Shown: positions 38,567-50,979 of the stretch, piece by piece
Position numbering within the stretch: position 1 is the stretch's first letter
Layout: each line of letters begins with the position of its first letter
Assembly (NCBI GenBank): GCA_027186245.1
Contig: CP114499.1
Span: 3,291,001-3,355,000, forward strand
Source of the DNA: Coriaria nepalensis
Taxonomy: Eukaryota; Streptophyta; Magnoliopsida; Cucurbitales; Coriariaceae
Reading direction: 5' to 3'
Length of the DNA: 64,000 bases
Program-made: the position numbers and the translations under genes
The notes under the pieces: model-generated
What the model was told of the DNA's origin: nothing
What the model saw: only the letters and a program-made list of their open reading frames with translations
Databases searched by the model: none

Positions 38567-40397
38567 AGCCTTAATACACAGCTTCCTGTTTCAAATTTAC
38601 ATTTAAGATCACAGAAGACCCAATCATAAATCTGAATTCGCCATAAAGTTATTTCTTTATGTACTTCTTTTCAGGAGTATAAGTATAGAGCTATGAATAG
38701 TAAATCCAATTGCTTATTAAAAAAAAAAAAAAAAGGCTTCAGAAATAAGGTCTCATGCGAAGCAGCATTTTATAGAAATCTTTGATAAACTTTCGCCATT
38801 GTCGAGAAAAAACTTCTACTAATCTAATGATTTTATCGAATACAAATGCATATTCTAAGAATTGCGAAAATCATTGCCCCTCCCTCATTCTTCATCAACA
38901 GAATGGAACAGAAACAAACGAAACGCAACAAATTAGACAAGAACAAAAGAAGAAAACGATGCAATGCTGATTCAACTGAATCAAAACGAAAGGAAATAGA
39001 AGGAAGAAAGGAAAAAGAGCGAATACCGTAGGGAGATCGAAAATTGGAGATCGTCGGAAATGCAATAGGAAAATAGCGAGGGTAGGAAATGTTTTTGGGG
39101 GTAAATGAAAATGGTTCTGGGTTAGGGTCAGATAATAGAAATTCTTTTAAAAATTATCTGATCGACATTCTCTTTTTTTTTAATTTTTATCTCTTTTTTT
39201 TTTTTAATCTTTTTAAAATTAAAATAAATAAAAATTAAAAAAATCATAGATCAACTAAATTATTAATATTTCTCTTTTTTATATTATTTAAAATTTATAT
39301 TCCTAAATTTATGAACCGATATCTTTCGTTCTAATCGAAATCTTTTTATTCTCATTTTCTTTTATGCTCTCGTCCTGTCATCTTCTTTCTCTGTTATCAT
39401 CTTCTCTCATACTCTTATTATTTTCTCACTCACTTAATACTTAATGACTTCATTCTTATCTTATATTCATCTCATTTGACCATAAAAGATAATTAATCTA
39501 GAGAATATGAAAAAAAGATATTATATTTTGAATTTGAAAAAATTATTATATGATTTAGAATTTAAATTTAAGTTTGAGCTTGTTATTAGTTATAGATCAT
39601 AGATGGTCTATACATTTCACATATCAGTTTGAAATATATGAAGATGTTCCCCATAAAGGGAGATCGTCTTGGAGGCGGTACATTAGCTGGTGGTGAAGAG
39701 TCGCCATGTAGGAATTAGAGACCATGGCAATACCAACAATTTGCACTTGGATCTTTAAGAATCGAAAGATATTAAGATATAACAATAGAACATTAAAATT
39801 AAGGTAGAAGGTAAGACAAACACTTCCAACATTTAGAGTAGTAATGAAAGTTCCAATCACAGCCTGATCATACTTAGTATATAGGGAATTTAACATAGAC
39901 AGTCTAACAGTGATTGGGAGACCTTTTCTACCATGGAGGATCAAAACAACCCTGATAGCTCTGAGGTGGAGGTGTGAACATCCTTTGTTGATCCACTAGG
40001 TAACCATATGGTGATTGATGGTTAAATTGACATACTATTTAGATAAAGAGGAGGGAATCAAGCACTTGTCTAGGCCTGTGGACTGAACGTAATCCTTGAC
40101 AGGAGGTCTCGAGTTACTAACTAACCGCCGGATGGTTCTGGTAAACCCCTTGTGCCTCTTGAAGATGTTATAAGGGCTTATGATGGACACTCGACGAGGT
40201 TCGTGATCTTGGAAGACTGGGTACGTTTTATGGCTGGCGGAGTAATAGAGACAGCAGAGGAAAGTTGGTTGGCACGAGTAGAGGCATGAGAAGCGAGAAC
40301 GATGTGAGAGCTTGTAGGTGTTGATATATCTAAAGAAAGTTCTCTCATAGGGAACTTTTGAGGTTATTCAAGCAACCAAAAATGATCGCCTATTTAG
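38567..40397. other. bZIP 5' region and LTR-element internal remains
   Basis: The bZIP 5' UTR and promoter occupy about 38567-39200, then AT-rich spacer. From about 39620 to 40397 the minus strand carries weak gag-like remains of the LTR element to the right, all interrupted by stops. Confidence 0.4.
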
Positions 40398-41043
40398 GCT
40401 CTTATACCAAGAGTGACACAGTTTCTCATTGAAACGCTTATCCTGCGGCCCACTCCTTAAGAACTTATGGTGGACCTAGTCTCGCTCGACACTGGAAACT
40501 ATGGTAGGGAGAGCAGGACCATGGAAGACCATCATTGGTCCCAGGGAGGAGGCTGATTAAACAACCCCATCGAATCCTTATGGAGAGAAGAAAAAAATTG
40601 AAGTAGACATGTTGTAATAGAAAATCAAATATTATTAATGCATTCAAGTTGCTTACAAACTGAGAGCTCCGCAGTATAAATGGGCGGGCCGATTCCAACG
40701 ACAAACTCTTATCCTGAAAGATAAGGATTACACACAAGGCTATCTGCCACAAACTAAAAGGAAGAACTGACACAAGCATGCAGATACAACTTTTAATAAA
40801 GGAAAGGGCTAAAGTATTGTAGCCCTGGCATGCGAGATTAGCAGGAGTTCTTAGTAGTGGACAAGTTGCAATTATTGTAGTCCTCACTATTAGAGTCAAA
40901 GTCACTGATGATGTTCTTGTACCAAGGGACAAAACATATATGACGGTTATCAAATAGCAGGTAGGCAAATGGCAGATAGGCCCAAAATATGTAACGGACA
41001 GATAACCACTCGTTAACCTTGGGCCGATGCGGTGGATATCACA
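40398..41043 (-). mobile_element. LTR with adjacent primer-binding site
   Basis: On the minus strand TTGGTATAAGAGCC (40411-40398) differs by one base from the usual Met-tRNA primer-binding site. Just before it a sequence ends ...CTGTGTCA, and about 628 bp further out one begins TGTGATATCCACCG (from 41043). This fits a TG...CA LTR followed by PBS and internal DNA. The 167-codon ORF inside (40465-40968) looks like non-coding LTR. The other LTR and the pol region are not seen. Exact ends are uncertain. Confidence 0.5.
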
Positions 41044-42200
41044 ACTCTAACTATATATATATACATATACTAAGTTGGATCAGGCCCAATCCGATCGCCC
41101 CGTTATTAGCTTTCCTCTCTTAGGAAACTTGAGTAGAACAAGAGCTAAAACCTGAGTAGAACAAGAAATAGGCTGCCTTTTTTGCGTGCAAAGGAAAAAC
41201 GAAGCGGAGGGCCGCAGAGCTACAAGAAGAAGGCGAGAGCCGCCTCCTGAGATTCATCGACCACTCTTAACGCTTCTAAAGCTTCGTATTTTCCGGTGAA
41301 TCTCTCTCTCTCTCTCTCTCTCCTTCATTATTCTCTGCACATCATTGATTTTTTTTTTCGTTTTTCTGTTGTTAATATGCTAGAGATTATAGAAAGCTTA
41401 GATTAAATATTTCTTCTTACTATTTGTGTTCATGGGGGATCGGGGACGAGTTGATTTTTGGCGTTAGCGTTTGCAGTTTGTTTTCAGCTCGAAACCACTT
41501 AAATATCGCATTAGACATCATTTCAATCCTCTTATACTCAGATAACAGAGTACATACTTAACCTATGATTCTTTTATATGAATTAGGGAACTCAATTTTT
41601 ACTGTGCTTGTGGTTTGTCATTCGCTCGAATGTGATGTGGAAAGATGTTAGGATTGTAATTACTATACAAGTTAGTGAGGAGGATGATGATAATTGGTTT
41701 AATTTTTGCTTGTTTTTGGTTTAACTCTTGCTTGATTCATTCCAAAGATGAAATATAAATCTTTTGTTAGCTAAGTAATTTTCCCGACTATTTATCTAGT
41801 AATTACAGAAATACCCCAACCCTACAAAAGACTATTCTAGCTGTATTATCCAATGATTTAAAGCTCAGAACATTTTTTTTTATGTGATAAGGTTGAGTAA
41901 AACAAAAATACACTTTGACATGAAGTTTATTACATTAATTTATTGTTTGCGCGGCATGAAAACAGTGAGGTTTTGGTACCCAGTAAACTATTATGTCTTG
42001 TTGTATGTCATATATTAACCTTCTGATAGAACTCTTCCTTTCATCACAGTTTTCTGAATTATCTTTGCATGTAAATTTTTGACCGAGTTTTCTTGCTGGT
42101 CCATCTCGAATAATGCTGGCTGCTAAATTGAAGTTGATATTCTCATTAATTTTGATATTGGCTGATATACATCTTGGTTCTGCAGCGATTTTTTATCATT
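41044..42200 (+). other. ZRF1 promoter, 5' UTR and 5' UTR intron
   Basis: Transcribed leader probably starts around 41150-41290. A likely 5' UTR intron runs from GTGAAT at 41296 to CAG at 42183-42185, 15 bp before the start codon. It opens with a (CT)n run (41302-41321). Confidence 0.5.
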
Positions 42201-44135
42201 ATGGGTGTCCAAGCTACTTTTAGGCTTATTACGTACTCGCAAGAGATTGTTGATGGACAGCCAATCATTATCTCTTCAAATTGTCTTCCCATCAAAGCTT
42301 TAAAATTGGAACCAGCTGGGCATGCTTTCCATTCTGCTGCTCTTAGACTCCTTGGTTGTGAGAAGGATAAAACAAATAGCAATGTTCAAAAGGTGAATGA
42401 TGATAAGCAGCAAACATCTCTGCCTCAATCCGATTCATATAGCTCCAAAGGGAAAAAGAAATCAGGAGAACCTACAGAACAAGATCACTATGCTTTGTTG
42501 GGTTTGGGTCATTTAAGATATCTTGCAACTGAGGACCAGATAAGGAAAAGCTATAGAGAGACTGCCTTGAAGCATCATCCTGACAAGCAGGCTTCCCTTA
42601 TCCTTGCCGAGAAAAATGAAGATGCAAAACAAGCAAAAAGGGATGAAATAGAGAGCCACTTCAAGTCTATTCAAGAAGCTTATGAGGTGTTAATTGATCC
42701 TGTGAGGAGAAGAGTATATGACTCCACTGACGAGTTTGATGATGAAATTCCCTCTGACTGTCTCCCAGAGGACTTCTTTAAGGTTTTTGGTCCGGCTTTT
42801 ACGAGGAATGGGCGGTGGTCGGTTAATCAACCAATCCCATCTTTAGGTGATGATAGAACCCCAATAAAGGAAGTTGATAGCTTCTATAATTTTTGGTATG
42901 GCTTTAAGAGCTGGAGAGAGTTTCCACATGATGATGAGTTTGATCTTGAGCAAGCTGAGTCTCGTGATCATAAGAGGTGGATGGAGAGGCAAAATGCAAA
43001 ACTTTCAGAACGAGCTAGGAAAGAAGAATATGCAAGAATACGTGCTCTTGTGGACAATGCTTATAAACGGGATCCCAGAGTACTTAGAAGAAAGGAAGAG
43101 GAGAAGGCTGAGAAGCGTAGGAAAAAGGAGTCTAAGTATATGGAAAAGAGGCTACAAGAAGTAGAAGCTGCCAGACTTGCCGAACAGGAGAAGAAAAGGA
43201 AAGAAGAGGAAGAGAAACAAGCTGCAGAAGCAGCTTTACTGCAGAAAAAGGCGAAAGAGAAGGAGAAAAAGCTTTTGCGAAAAGAGCGGGCCTGTCTTAG
43301 GACACTTTCCGGGCCCATCATATCAGAGCATCTATTCAATCTATCTGAAGAAGATATAGAAACTCTTTGCATGGCATTTGATTTAGAGCAGCTAAGAAAT
43401 TTATGCGACAACTTGGAGGGAAAAGAGGCATCAGAAGTAGCAGAAGCTCTAAGGGATGCTAGGGATAATACAAATGATTTAGAAGAAGGTAAGCTACAAG
43501 ATGTAAAGAGAAACCAACAGCAAAATCATAATGTGAGGAGTAATGGGAATGGATCAATAGGCCGTAATAACAAAAAGGATCAACCATGGGGCAAAGAAGA
43601 AATTGAACTCTTGAGAAAAGGAATGGTGAAGTATCCTAAAGGAACATCTAGGAGGTGGGAGGTTATATCTGATTATATTGGTACAAAAAGATCTGTTGAA
43701 GAAATTCTTAAATCAACCAATACCGCTCTTCAAAAGCCAGATGCTAATCGAGCTTTTGATTCGTTTCTTGAGAAGAGAAAGCCTGGACAAACAATTGCAT
43801 CTCCACTTTCGACTAGGGAAGAAGTAGGAGGGGTAGTAGAAAATGGTGCAGAACAGAATGGCAAGGTCACAGAGTCGTCAGAGGCAACGGTGGTAAGGAG
43901 TGAAAATTCTCAAGATAAGACTGTAACTGATGGAGTTTCTTTGAGCTCGGAGCAAGAATTATGGTCAGCTGTGCAAGAAAGAGCATTGGTTCAGGCCCTC
44001 AAGACTTTTCCAAAGGAATCTAATCAGAGATGGGAGAGAGTTGCAGCTGCTGTTCCAGGGAAGAATGTGAGCCAGTGTAAGAAAAAATTTGCATCGCTAA
44101 AGGAAAGTTTCAGGAACAAGAAAACTGCAGTTTAA
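42201..44135 (+). CDS. ZRF1/GlsA-type DnaJ-SANT protein
   Basis: A J-domain co-chaperone with two C-terminal SANT/Myb-like domains, like animal DNAJC2/ZRF1/MIDA1 and plant GlsA/ZRF1. Family members bind ribosomes with Hsp70 and, in the nucleus, H2A-monoubiquitinated chromatin, affecting cell division and development. One coding exon of 644 residues. The J domain is about 96-175, with the HPD tripeptide at 126-128 (ALKHHPDKQ). Next is the zuotin-like region (EVDSFYNFWYGFKSWREFPH), then a long charged coiled coil (about 260-390), and SANT domains at about 461-507 (PWGKEEIELLRKGMVKYP) and 586-635 (LWSAVQERALVQALKTFP). The ATG follows a CAG acceptor in the 5' UTR; the frame is open for nine codons upstream without an ATG. 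Arabidopsis has two such genes; I cannot tell which copy this is. Confidence 0.95.
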   Translation: MGVQATFRLITYSQEIVDGQPIIISSNCLPIKALKLEPAGHAFHSAALRLLGCEKDKTNSNVQKVNDDKQQTSLPQSDSYSSKGKKKSGEPTEQDHYALLGLGHLRYLATEDQIRKSYRETALKHHPDKQASLILAEKNEDAKQAKRDEIESHFKSIQEAYEVLIDPVRRRVYDSTDEFDDEIPSDCLPEDFFKVFGPAFTRNGRWSVNQPIPSLGDDRTPIKEVDSFYNFWYGFKSWREFPHDDEFDLEQAESRDHKRWMERQNAKLSERARKEEYARIRALVDNAYKRDPRVLRRKEEEKAEKRRKKESKYMEKRLQEVEAARLAEQEKKRKEEEEKQAAEAALLQKKAKEKEKKLLRKERACLRTLSGPIISEHLFNLSEEDIETLCMAFDLEQLRNLCDNLEGKEASEVAEALRDARDNTNDLEEGKLQDVKRNQQQNHNVRSNGNGSIGRNNKKDQPWGKEEIELLRKGMVKYPKGTSRRWEVISDYIGTKRSVEEILKSTNTALQKPDANRAFDSFLEKRKPGQTIASPLSTREEVGGVVENGAEQNGKVTESSEATVVRSENSQDKTVTDGVSLSSEQELWSAVQERALVQALKTFPKESNQRWERVAAAVPGKNVSQCKKKFASLKESFRNKKTAV

Positions 44136-45124
44136 ATTAATTTTTTTGGGTTTAACCAGCAAGAAAATGATGATAGCTGAGTAGTGTTACTTTTGCTATC
44201 AATATTACTTAGGATTTTTTTAGTTTACTTTTTGTTTTGTAGTCTCTAACAGGTAGCACAATTATCTAAATTGCTGCTCTCCATGTGAGTTTTGTGGAGA
44301 GCCTCATTTTTCTGTGGTGTTTCAGGGGCAGACAGGTTTTAAAAAGCCAATATTATTTTTTGAAGGGGAGAAAATCCTCTAGAGACAGTGGGGTGTTTTT
44401 ATCAAATTATTTTTTATTTTTTAGTTTTGGTTTCTCTTTGCTTTGTAGATTTAAGAGCTCCCTTTAGATGACGATTAATAAGTTTGAAGTTCCTTTCTGT
44501 CTGGCTGCAATTGTTAAAAGATCCCACGTGATACCAGGGTAGATGGATAGATGGATATAAATGTTGCATCTTGAAGCCACCTTCTTGGTCAAAATCAAGG
44601 ATTTTTGTTCCAAACTTTCAAGTGATCAAAACAAAAATGTTACTGTTGTTCATGTAATCACCTGGATAAAAATAAAAGCAATAATAAATAAATAGAAAAA
44701 TAATCGAGGCAGAGAAGAAAAGAGGAACAAGAAAGATCGTCAATGCATTAGAAGCATCTGATTACAAAGAGGCAGCTATAGCGTATGAGAGAGTTAAACG
44801 GATTGATACTTGATAGTAGTCTACAATAATTTCCTAACTTGTGACTATATATTATAAAGAAAAAATAATCAATGTATTCTACATTCTCACTTAACAAAAG
44901 AAAAAAAAAAAAAAAAAAAAAGACCTCAGGGCTTCCCGCAATGCACAGAAAGGTAAAGTTGCATCCCCATGCTTTCTAGTTTCTACCCAGTGACTTGAAT
45001 CTACATTCCGTTAATTCGTTCTCAATTGCACGACATAACTTTCTTTTTGGGATTTGATTGTTACCATGCCCTGTCGTTGCTTGGGATGCAATTTGGGATC
45101 TCCTCAAATCTTTATATATCAAAT
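44136..45124. other. 3' flanks of ZRF1 and TMN genes
   Basis: Convergent 3' UTRs and spacer with an A22-like run at 44902-44921. No gene seen. Confidence 0.5.
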
Positions 45125-45732
45125 TCAATCACACTTGATATTTCTGTAGATCCTCCTCACAAACAAATTAGAGCCTAGATAACCCACGGCTCCTGCAGAA
45201 TAAAAATCACATGAAACGGATCAGATTACAATGCAAAAGTTACTGCATTTATGTTCTGAGGTATATCAAGATTCAGTCTCCGGTTCAGATTTTCAACCAC
45301 TCCTTCCTATTTCACAGTTTTGTTTCACAACTATAGAACACATATGGATGAGTATATCCAAAATAGGCAATGAAAAAGGAAGAAATCTTCAATCAAGCTG
45401 TGAAAACTCACCACAGAGAACTCCTAAACCGAGACAGAACATCATAGTGTATCCAAAATAGAAGCTGGTCTGGAAAAAGCCCGACATCTTAGTCTTCACA
45501 TAGTAGTAGTATATCGAGTACAAATACACATATACAGAAGTTGAGGCAGCTGAGAAGAAAGAAGTCCATTGCCAATGATAGTTCTCAGCATTTAACAAGA
45601 AGTAAGTCCCCACAATTGTCACGCAAACAGTAACAACGGTCAGAATCAGGAAAACCAGTAGCATAAAACCATAGACATAGTACACCTGTTGAGACAGAGA
45701 GGAATCATAAATTATATAGATATCTCTCTGGC

Positions 45733-45769
<37 letters not shown>

Positions 45770-48700
45770 CTCCCACTATTAAGCAGAGAAAGAAACATAA
45801 TAATCTAAATGTTTTTATGCACATATTTGTGGAAGAGACAACCATATCATCTTTCCTGATATCAACAATAGTAGTGCAAATTTGCAATTCACCTTGTAGT
45901 TCCAGAAGGAAGTGAACACAAAATACATCTCAATGAAAATGCTGCCAAAGGGTAGCAACCCTCCCATCATTGAGACAACAGAAGGTGTGAGGTACCACTT
46001 CTTCTCCGGAATGGGGCGAGGGATGGTCTTCACACGACATGGGATGTTTGGGGCCCCACTCCAATTTCTTCCAACAACTGTACCAAGAAGTGCTAGAGGG
46101 AAAGAAATGAAAGCCCAAATAACGAAGACAACAACCATTGTACCGAATGGAATTGCAGCTAGAGATCCATAGAATATTGCAACAGTATTCAACATAAACC
46201 CGATCCCAAAACACATAAATGGAAAGAGAGACGCTGTGAGAATCATTGACTTTATCCAGCTTTTACCTACAAAGTGACAAGAAAATCACATATCCAATTG
46301 GACAATACCGTCAGTAAAGCAGATGGCCAAAACATTTTGAAACAGTAATCCTCATGATTAAGTCAAGACAAAGCAATGAGGTCATTGAATTCGGCAACTA
46401 ATACAGTAAATACATACCTCCATTTCGGGAGTACATCCCACCGCTTACATAACCAGAAATGAATGATGTAAGAGCATAACATACTATGAAAGTTGTGACA
46501 ATTGCTCCTCTCCTGCATTATAATATGAAAATAACATATAATAAGAATACTGGGCGTTGATAAGAAATGATGAGTGATAATAATATATGGGGCAATTAAA
46601 CTTCCATTAATTCAAGTATTTTCATGATTTATAAGACGTGATTTAATTGAAGTGAAATTATACAAAGTATAGTGACAATCCAAAATAAATATCAACATAC
46701 CCGACATACAACATGCCAATAATTGCCAATAAGATCACAAGGAGAATGAGCAATGCTAGCTGAGCACCTGTGCCAACAACCGCTGAAAGAAGGACTAAAT
46801 TACGTGGAGACCGGAAAACATCCCCGTGTACAAGTTTCCAGCCGGACTCTTCACTAACATCTCGTTCCTGAAAATAAGATATCACAACAGTCACCAAATC
46901 AACCTCTTTTATAACCAAGAATGATATTAAAAAAACTTGTTACATGCTCAAATAATATTAGAAAAGAAGTTCGGAAAGCATTACCAAAGTTTCCAAGTCA
47001 TCATCTTCATGAGCATATTTTGCATAGTCATTCCTAAGTGTACGCATTAATATCATTGACACCAAACCAGTAAGGAAGATAACCATCATGAACGAATTAA
47101 AAATGGAGAACCAGTGGATCTGCATATTATTAAACAGAAAAACCATTCTTGATAATAGCTTCAAAGAAAGGATCGTGATGAGGCAGCAAATAAAAACTCC
47201 CATCAGCAACATCTTAAATCAACATTTCCCAGACTCATATTTAACTCCCAGAGCTTGTTGTGTAATTATATCAAGGCACCAAGAAGGGGGGAAATAAAGA
47301 AAATACCCATTTTCTTTACCTGGTGCTCAAAAAAAGGGTAGTCCAAATAAACATCAAATCGTCGAGCAAAAGTGACGTTAGTAGGAGCCCATTGAACAGA
47401 ATATGTCATGTCTAAGATTCTTCCAACCTCCAATGGCTTTGGGCTCTTCTGAGTGAGATTCACATAAATAATCTACAACAACAGAACCACAGATATCATT
47501 GCCAAATGGATCCCAAAGCCACATTGAAGATATGAAAATGCAATTTTGGAAGTTGTTAAACCTGGTCATCATTGTATTGAACATGGATATCCTTATGGGT
47601 GTAGAGAACATGTTTTCCATTATCACTATTCTTGTCTGGATGCAGATCTCCAACAAAGCCTAAAAATTGGTAGAACAATCTACATTCAGTGGGACATAAA
47701 TTCATCAAAAATTAAATTAAATAAATAACACACAAGCAAGATTAAGAAAGGATGTAACATACCCAACAAAGGCAGATCATCTGAACTTGTATTTTCCATA
47801 CCACGCCATCAGAAAACATATTAGAAGTGAGAGTAAGTTTCCAATAAAAGTGAATGGTACAACTAGAAAAACAAAAATAAAAAAGCTGCTAAAATGGGAC
47901 CTGAGTACATGAAAGAACAAGATTTATGTCATACCAATGAAGAATTCAAACCAATGACTGCTCTCAATGGCATCCTTGAATTGTTTAACCTTTTGTTCAT
48001 CAAGTTCAAGTTGGCATATAGTAGTTTTCTCTACGTTTTCTATACCAGAAAAGAGTAAGAGAATTATATTACACTAGCTAACAGAACAACAGTATCAAAG
48101 CTTATATAGTATGTTGAAAAGGAATTACATACTTTGGAACTTTATCTCAATCTGACTATCTATAAGTTCATTTCCACCCAGGACCTCACCAAGACCACCC
48201 CATTTATGAGCAGCATTCCCAGGTTTATGACAAAATGGAAGGCTGTAGTAGTTGTATGTTTCTTGTGGATTATTATAGGGTCCAATTTTATTTACCCAGA
48301 GGGTAACTGGTTCTTCTGGTTGATACTGGAAAAAAATAAAGTAGAATTTAGAATAAGCTCATACAGATTTAGATCCGAGACCGGCCACTAAAATCAAATT
48401 ACGAGATATGAAGAACACTTAGATCAATTCTATATTGGTTTGTTTTTATAAGCTATTTATATGTTGAAAAATGTTAGGTAGCTGCAACATACTTATTACA
48501 TATAAATGCAGAGAGATCTGTGAGTAAGCAAACCAAGTGGCTGAATAAGCAAATCAAACATATCTCCACATAAGACGAAAACATTAAACTTCTGAAAGGA
48601 GATCAGAATATCAGTTTCGTTGACCCAAAAGTACAAAGTTGGAGTACTAGAGGCTCCCAGATAAAAGTTGAAAGGTTCATGGCATTAGCAATAATAAGGA

Positions 48701-49663
48701 GTTTCAGAAATACGGATCATACACATAATGCAGATCCATGAAAGTCAAACTGCATATCCAATAATACATGTCCTATCTAACACATAGCATTGAGTCTTAA
48801 GTTGCTAGGTCCATGATTGATGATTGAATCCTTCTTTGATGTCTAGGACTCTGACCTGGAATAATACTGCAAGTACACATTGGATTCACATTGATGATTC
48901 ATAGCAGCTCGATGAATTTCTTCTGGAAAATTATAGGAACAATTTTCTAAAAATGGGAAAAAAATCCCCTAACCGTGGACGTAAAAAACAAATCAATTGA
49001 CTGACTTAATACCATAAACTCCAACCAACAAATGTATTATAATTTAAAAATGTATGAGCACAGATCTTCAAGAGAGTCTACAATAGTTTCCCCCATTTTC
49101 AAGTTATCGATCAGAATGAAATCCAAATCATACACGTAAATTGAAGAAAAATAGCTGGTGGTAGAATGGGAAAATATTTCTTCCTAATATTGCTCATAGA
49201 ACACTAAATTGGGAATTCCTTATAACAGAAAAAGAGGTCCTTCAAAAACCAAAAAGACCAAGACATGAACATCCATTGAGATCGAAGCTCAAGACAGCTA
49301 CCATTTCACATTCCATTGACACCGACAAATAAAACTACATTCAAGGCCATACCAATGTGAACAATCATAAAGTCCCTCAACTCAAGAAAACAAGCCCCCA
49401 AATTTCTAAAAGACTCACTAACATAGTTATACAATATCTGAATTCCGGATTCAAAGTTCCGACAATTCACACAGATCTTAATCAATTTAAAAGAAAATTC
49501 CAATGAGATTAACAGGAGTACGAGAATGAAATCGAGAGGATCTGAGGATGGATGGCGGTACCTTGTGATCTGACTCGGAAGCAAGCACAGGTAAGAGTGA
49601 GAAGAGAAGGAAGAAGGAAATGACGAAACCTCGTAGAGAGAATGATCGAAAGGCGGAAGACAT
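45125..49663 (-). CDS. Transmembrane nine (TMN/EMP70) protein
   Basis: TM9SF/EMP70 proteins are nine-span membrane proteins of Golgi and endosomes. Twelve exons in phase: 49663-49562, 48325-48133, 48039-47935, 47780-47763, 47659-47562, 47472-47320, 47119-46985, 46867-46701, 46512-46418, 46266-45893, 45685-45412 and 45192-45125, giving 593 residues. It has a signal peptide ([16 protein letters not shown]), a lumenal domain ([35 protein letters not shown]), then nine hydrophobic spans including [30 protein letters not shown] and [38 protein letters not shown] joins the first span to the rest. The C-terminus ends NIKCD, a KxD motif that in this family binds COPI for Golgi retention. Exon 4 is only 18 nt (DDLPLL). 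TMN1-4 group by size and tail; exact member not assigned. Confidence 0.94.
45737..45764. repeat. (TA)n microsatellite in TMN intron
   Basis: A perfect TA run of about 14 units within intron 10 of the TMN gene. Confidence 0.95.
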
Positions 49664-50930
49664 GGCGATCGCAGGGGAAGCTCCTCGATCTAGATGATTA
49701 CAGATGGGCTTCCCTCTTCGATTTTTCTTTTTCAGACTGACTGACTTTCCTCGATCGAGACCAGAAAGGATGGGATCGGACAAAAGAGTCGAGATGCGAA
49801 TGCGACCTCCTTCATTTTCTTCATTCTAGCACTTTCGCTTCCTTTTTTTTTTTTTGGTAAATACAATTGGACCTCTGAATGTTTTCAATAAATATAATTG
49901 GATCCTTGCAGTTTAAAAAATTATATATTCAAACCCTTTATTTATGAAATAAACACAAACAAGTACTTTTATCATTTCATTCATCTAATGCAAATTTCCT
50001 TTTTAATATATATACTCTTATTTCCTTCGAGGGTAATGAGAGATCAAACTTAAATAAATTTTAAATAAAATGAAATGAATTATTAATTAATTATATTATT
50101 ATTTATTAATTTATTTAATAAAATAATATAAATATTATCTAATTTAGTCTCTTTATTATTTTCTTTTTTTAAAATTTGGCTATAAATTAAATCAAATCAA
50201 ATCAATTAAGTAATTGAATATGAATCATTCTAAGGATTATGTAAATAGAAGACCATTAATTTTATTTAAGATAATAAATATAAATCATTAATATAATAAA
50301 ATAAAGAATGAGGCAAAAATTTAAATAAAAAAAAAATATATATAGAGATATGTATTTGTAACCAAAGTGAAAGTATGAAACCCATGATCTTATTAGCCAT
50401 TTGCAGCCAAGATTTGATTCAATTTCTTAAAAATATTGAGACAACCAATAAGAAAATATCTTGAAATATCTTGAAATATAAATATCATTACCAAAGTAAT
50501 AGTTATATGGTTTCATTCAAATAATTTACAAGATTGTTCCAAATATTTAAAATTCTGATATCCTTCTTTTCTTTTCGTTTCTTTCACACGGAGTAAAGAA
50601 TAGAAGTTGAAATATTGGGAAGCGAGCTAACTGAAATGTGAAAAAATCTCCTTCTTCGTCTCTTCTCCTCGCACCATATTCATAATTCATCCTTCCTCCA
50701 TTTTTGCCTAAGAAATCAAGAACGGGATCTAATTTTTTTTTTCAGTCTTTCTGAACCAGCTGGCTCGCCCCAGCTCACACTCAGCCTGGTTCTACCACTT
50801 TATATACATATGCCCACATTCATTATAAATATAAATATTATTATTATATAATGAATAATATAATATATAAAAATGATGATTATAATAATAATAAATTTTG
50901 GTATGACATATAATTATATACCGTATCGTG
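49664..50930. other. TMN 5' UTR/promoter and AT-rich spacer
   Basis: A short leader upstream of the TMN ATG, then very AT-rich DNA. No gene found. Confidence 0.45.
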
Positions 50931-50979
50931 TATATATAAAAATATTATCAAAATAAGTTTCCAAATTCAAAGTGCTACA

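Noticed and set aside
40465..40968. 167-codon minus-strand ORF
   Set aside because: It lies within a probable LTR next to a primer-binding site, has no family resemblance and a low-complexity hydrophobic composition; open by chance.
43061..43411. 116-codon minus-strand ORF in the ZRF1 gene
   Set aside because: Antisense of the Lys/Glu coiled coil, giving a Ser/Phe-rich artefact.
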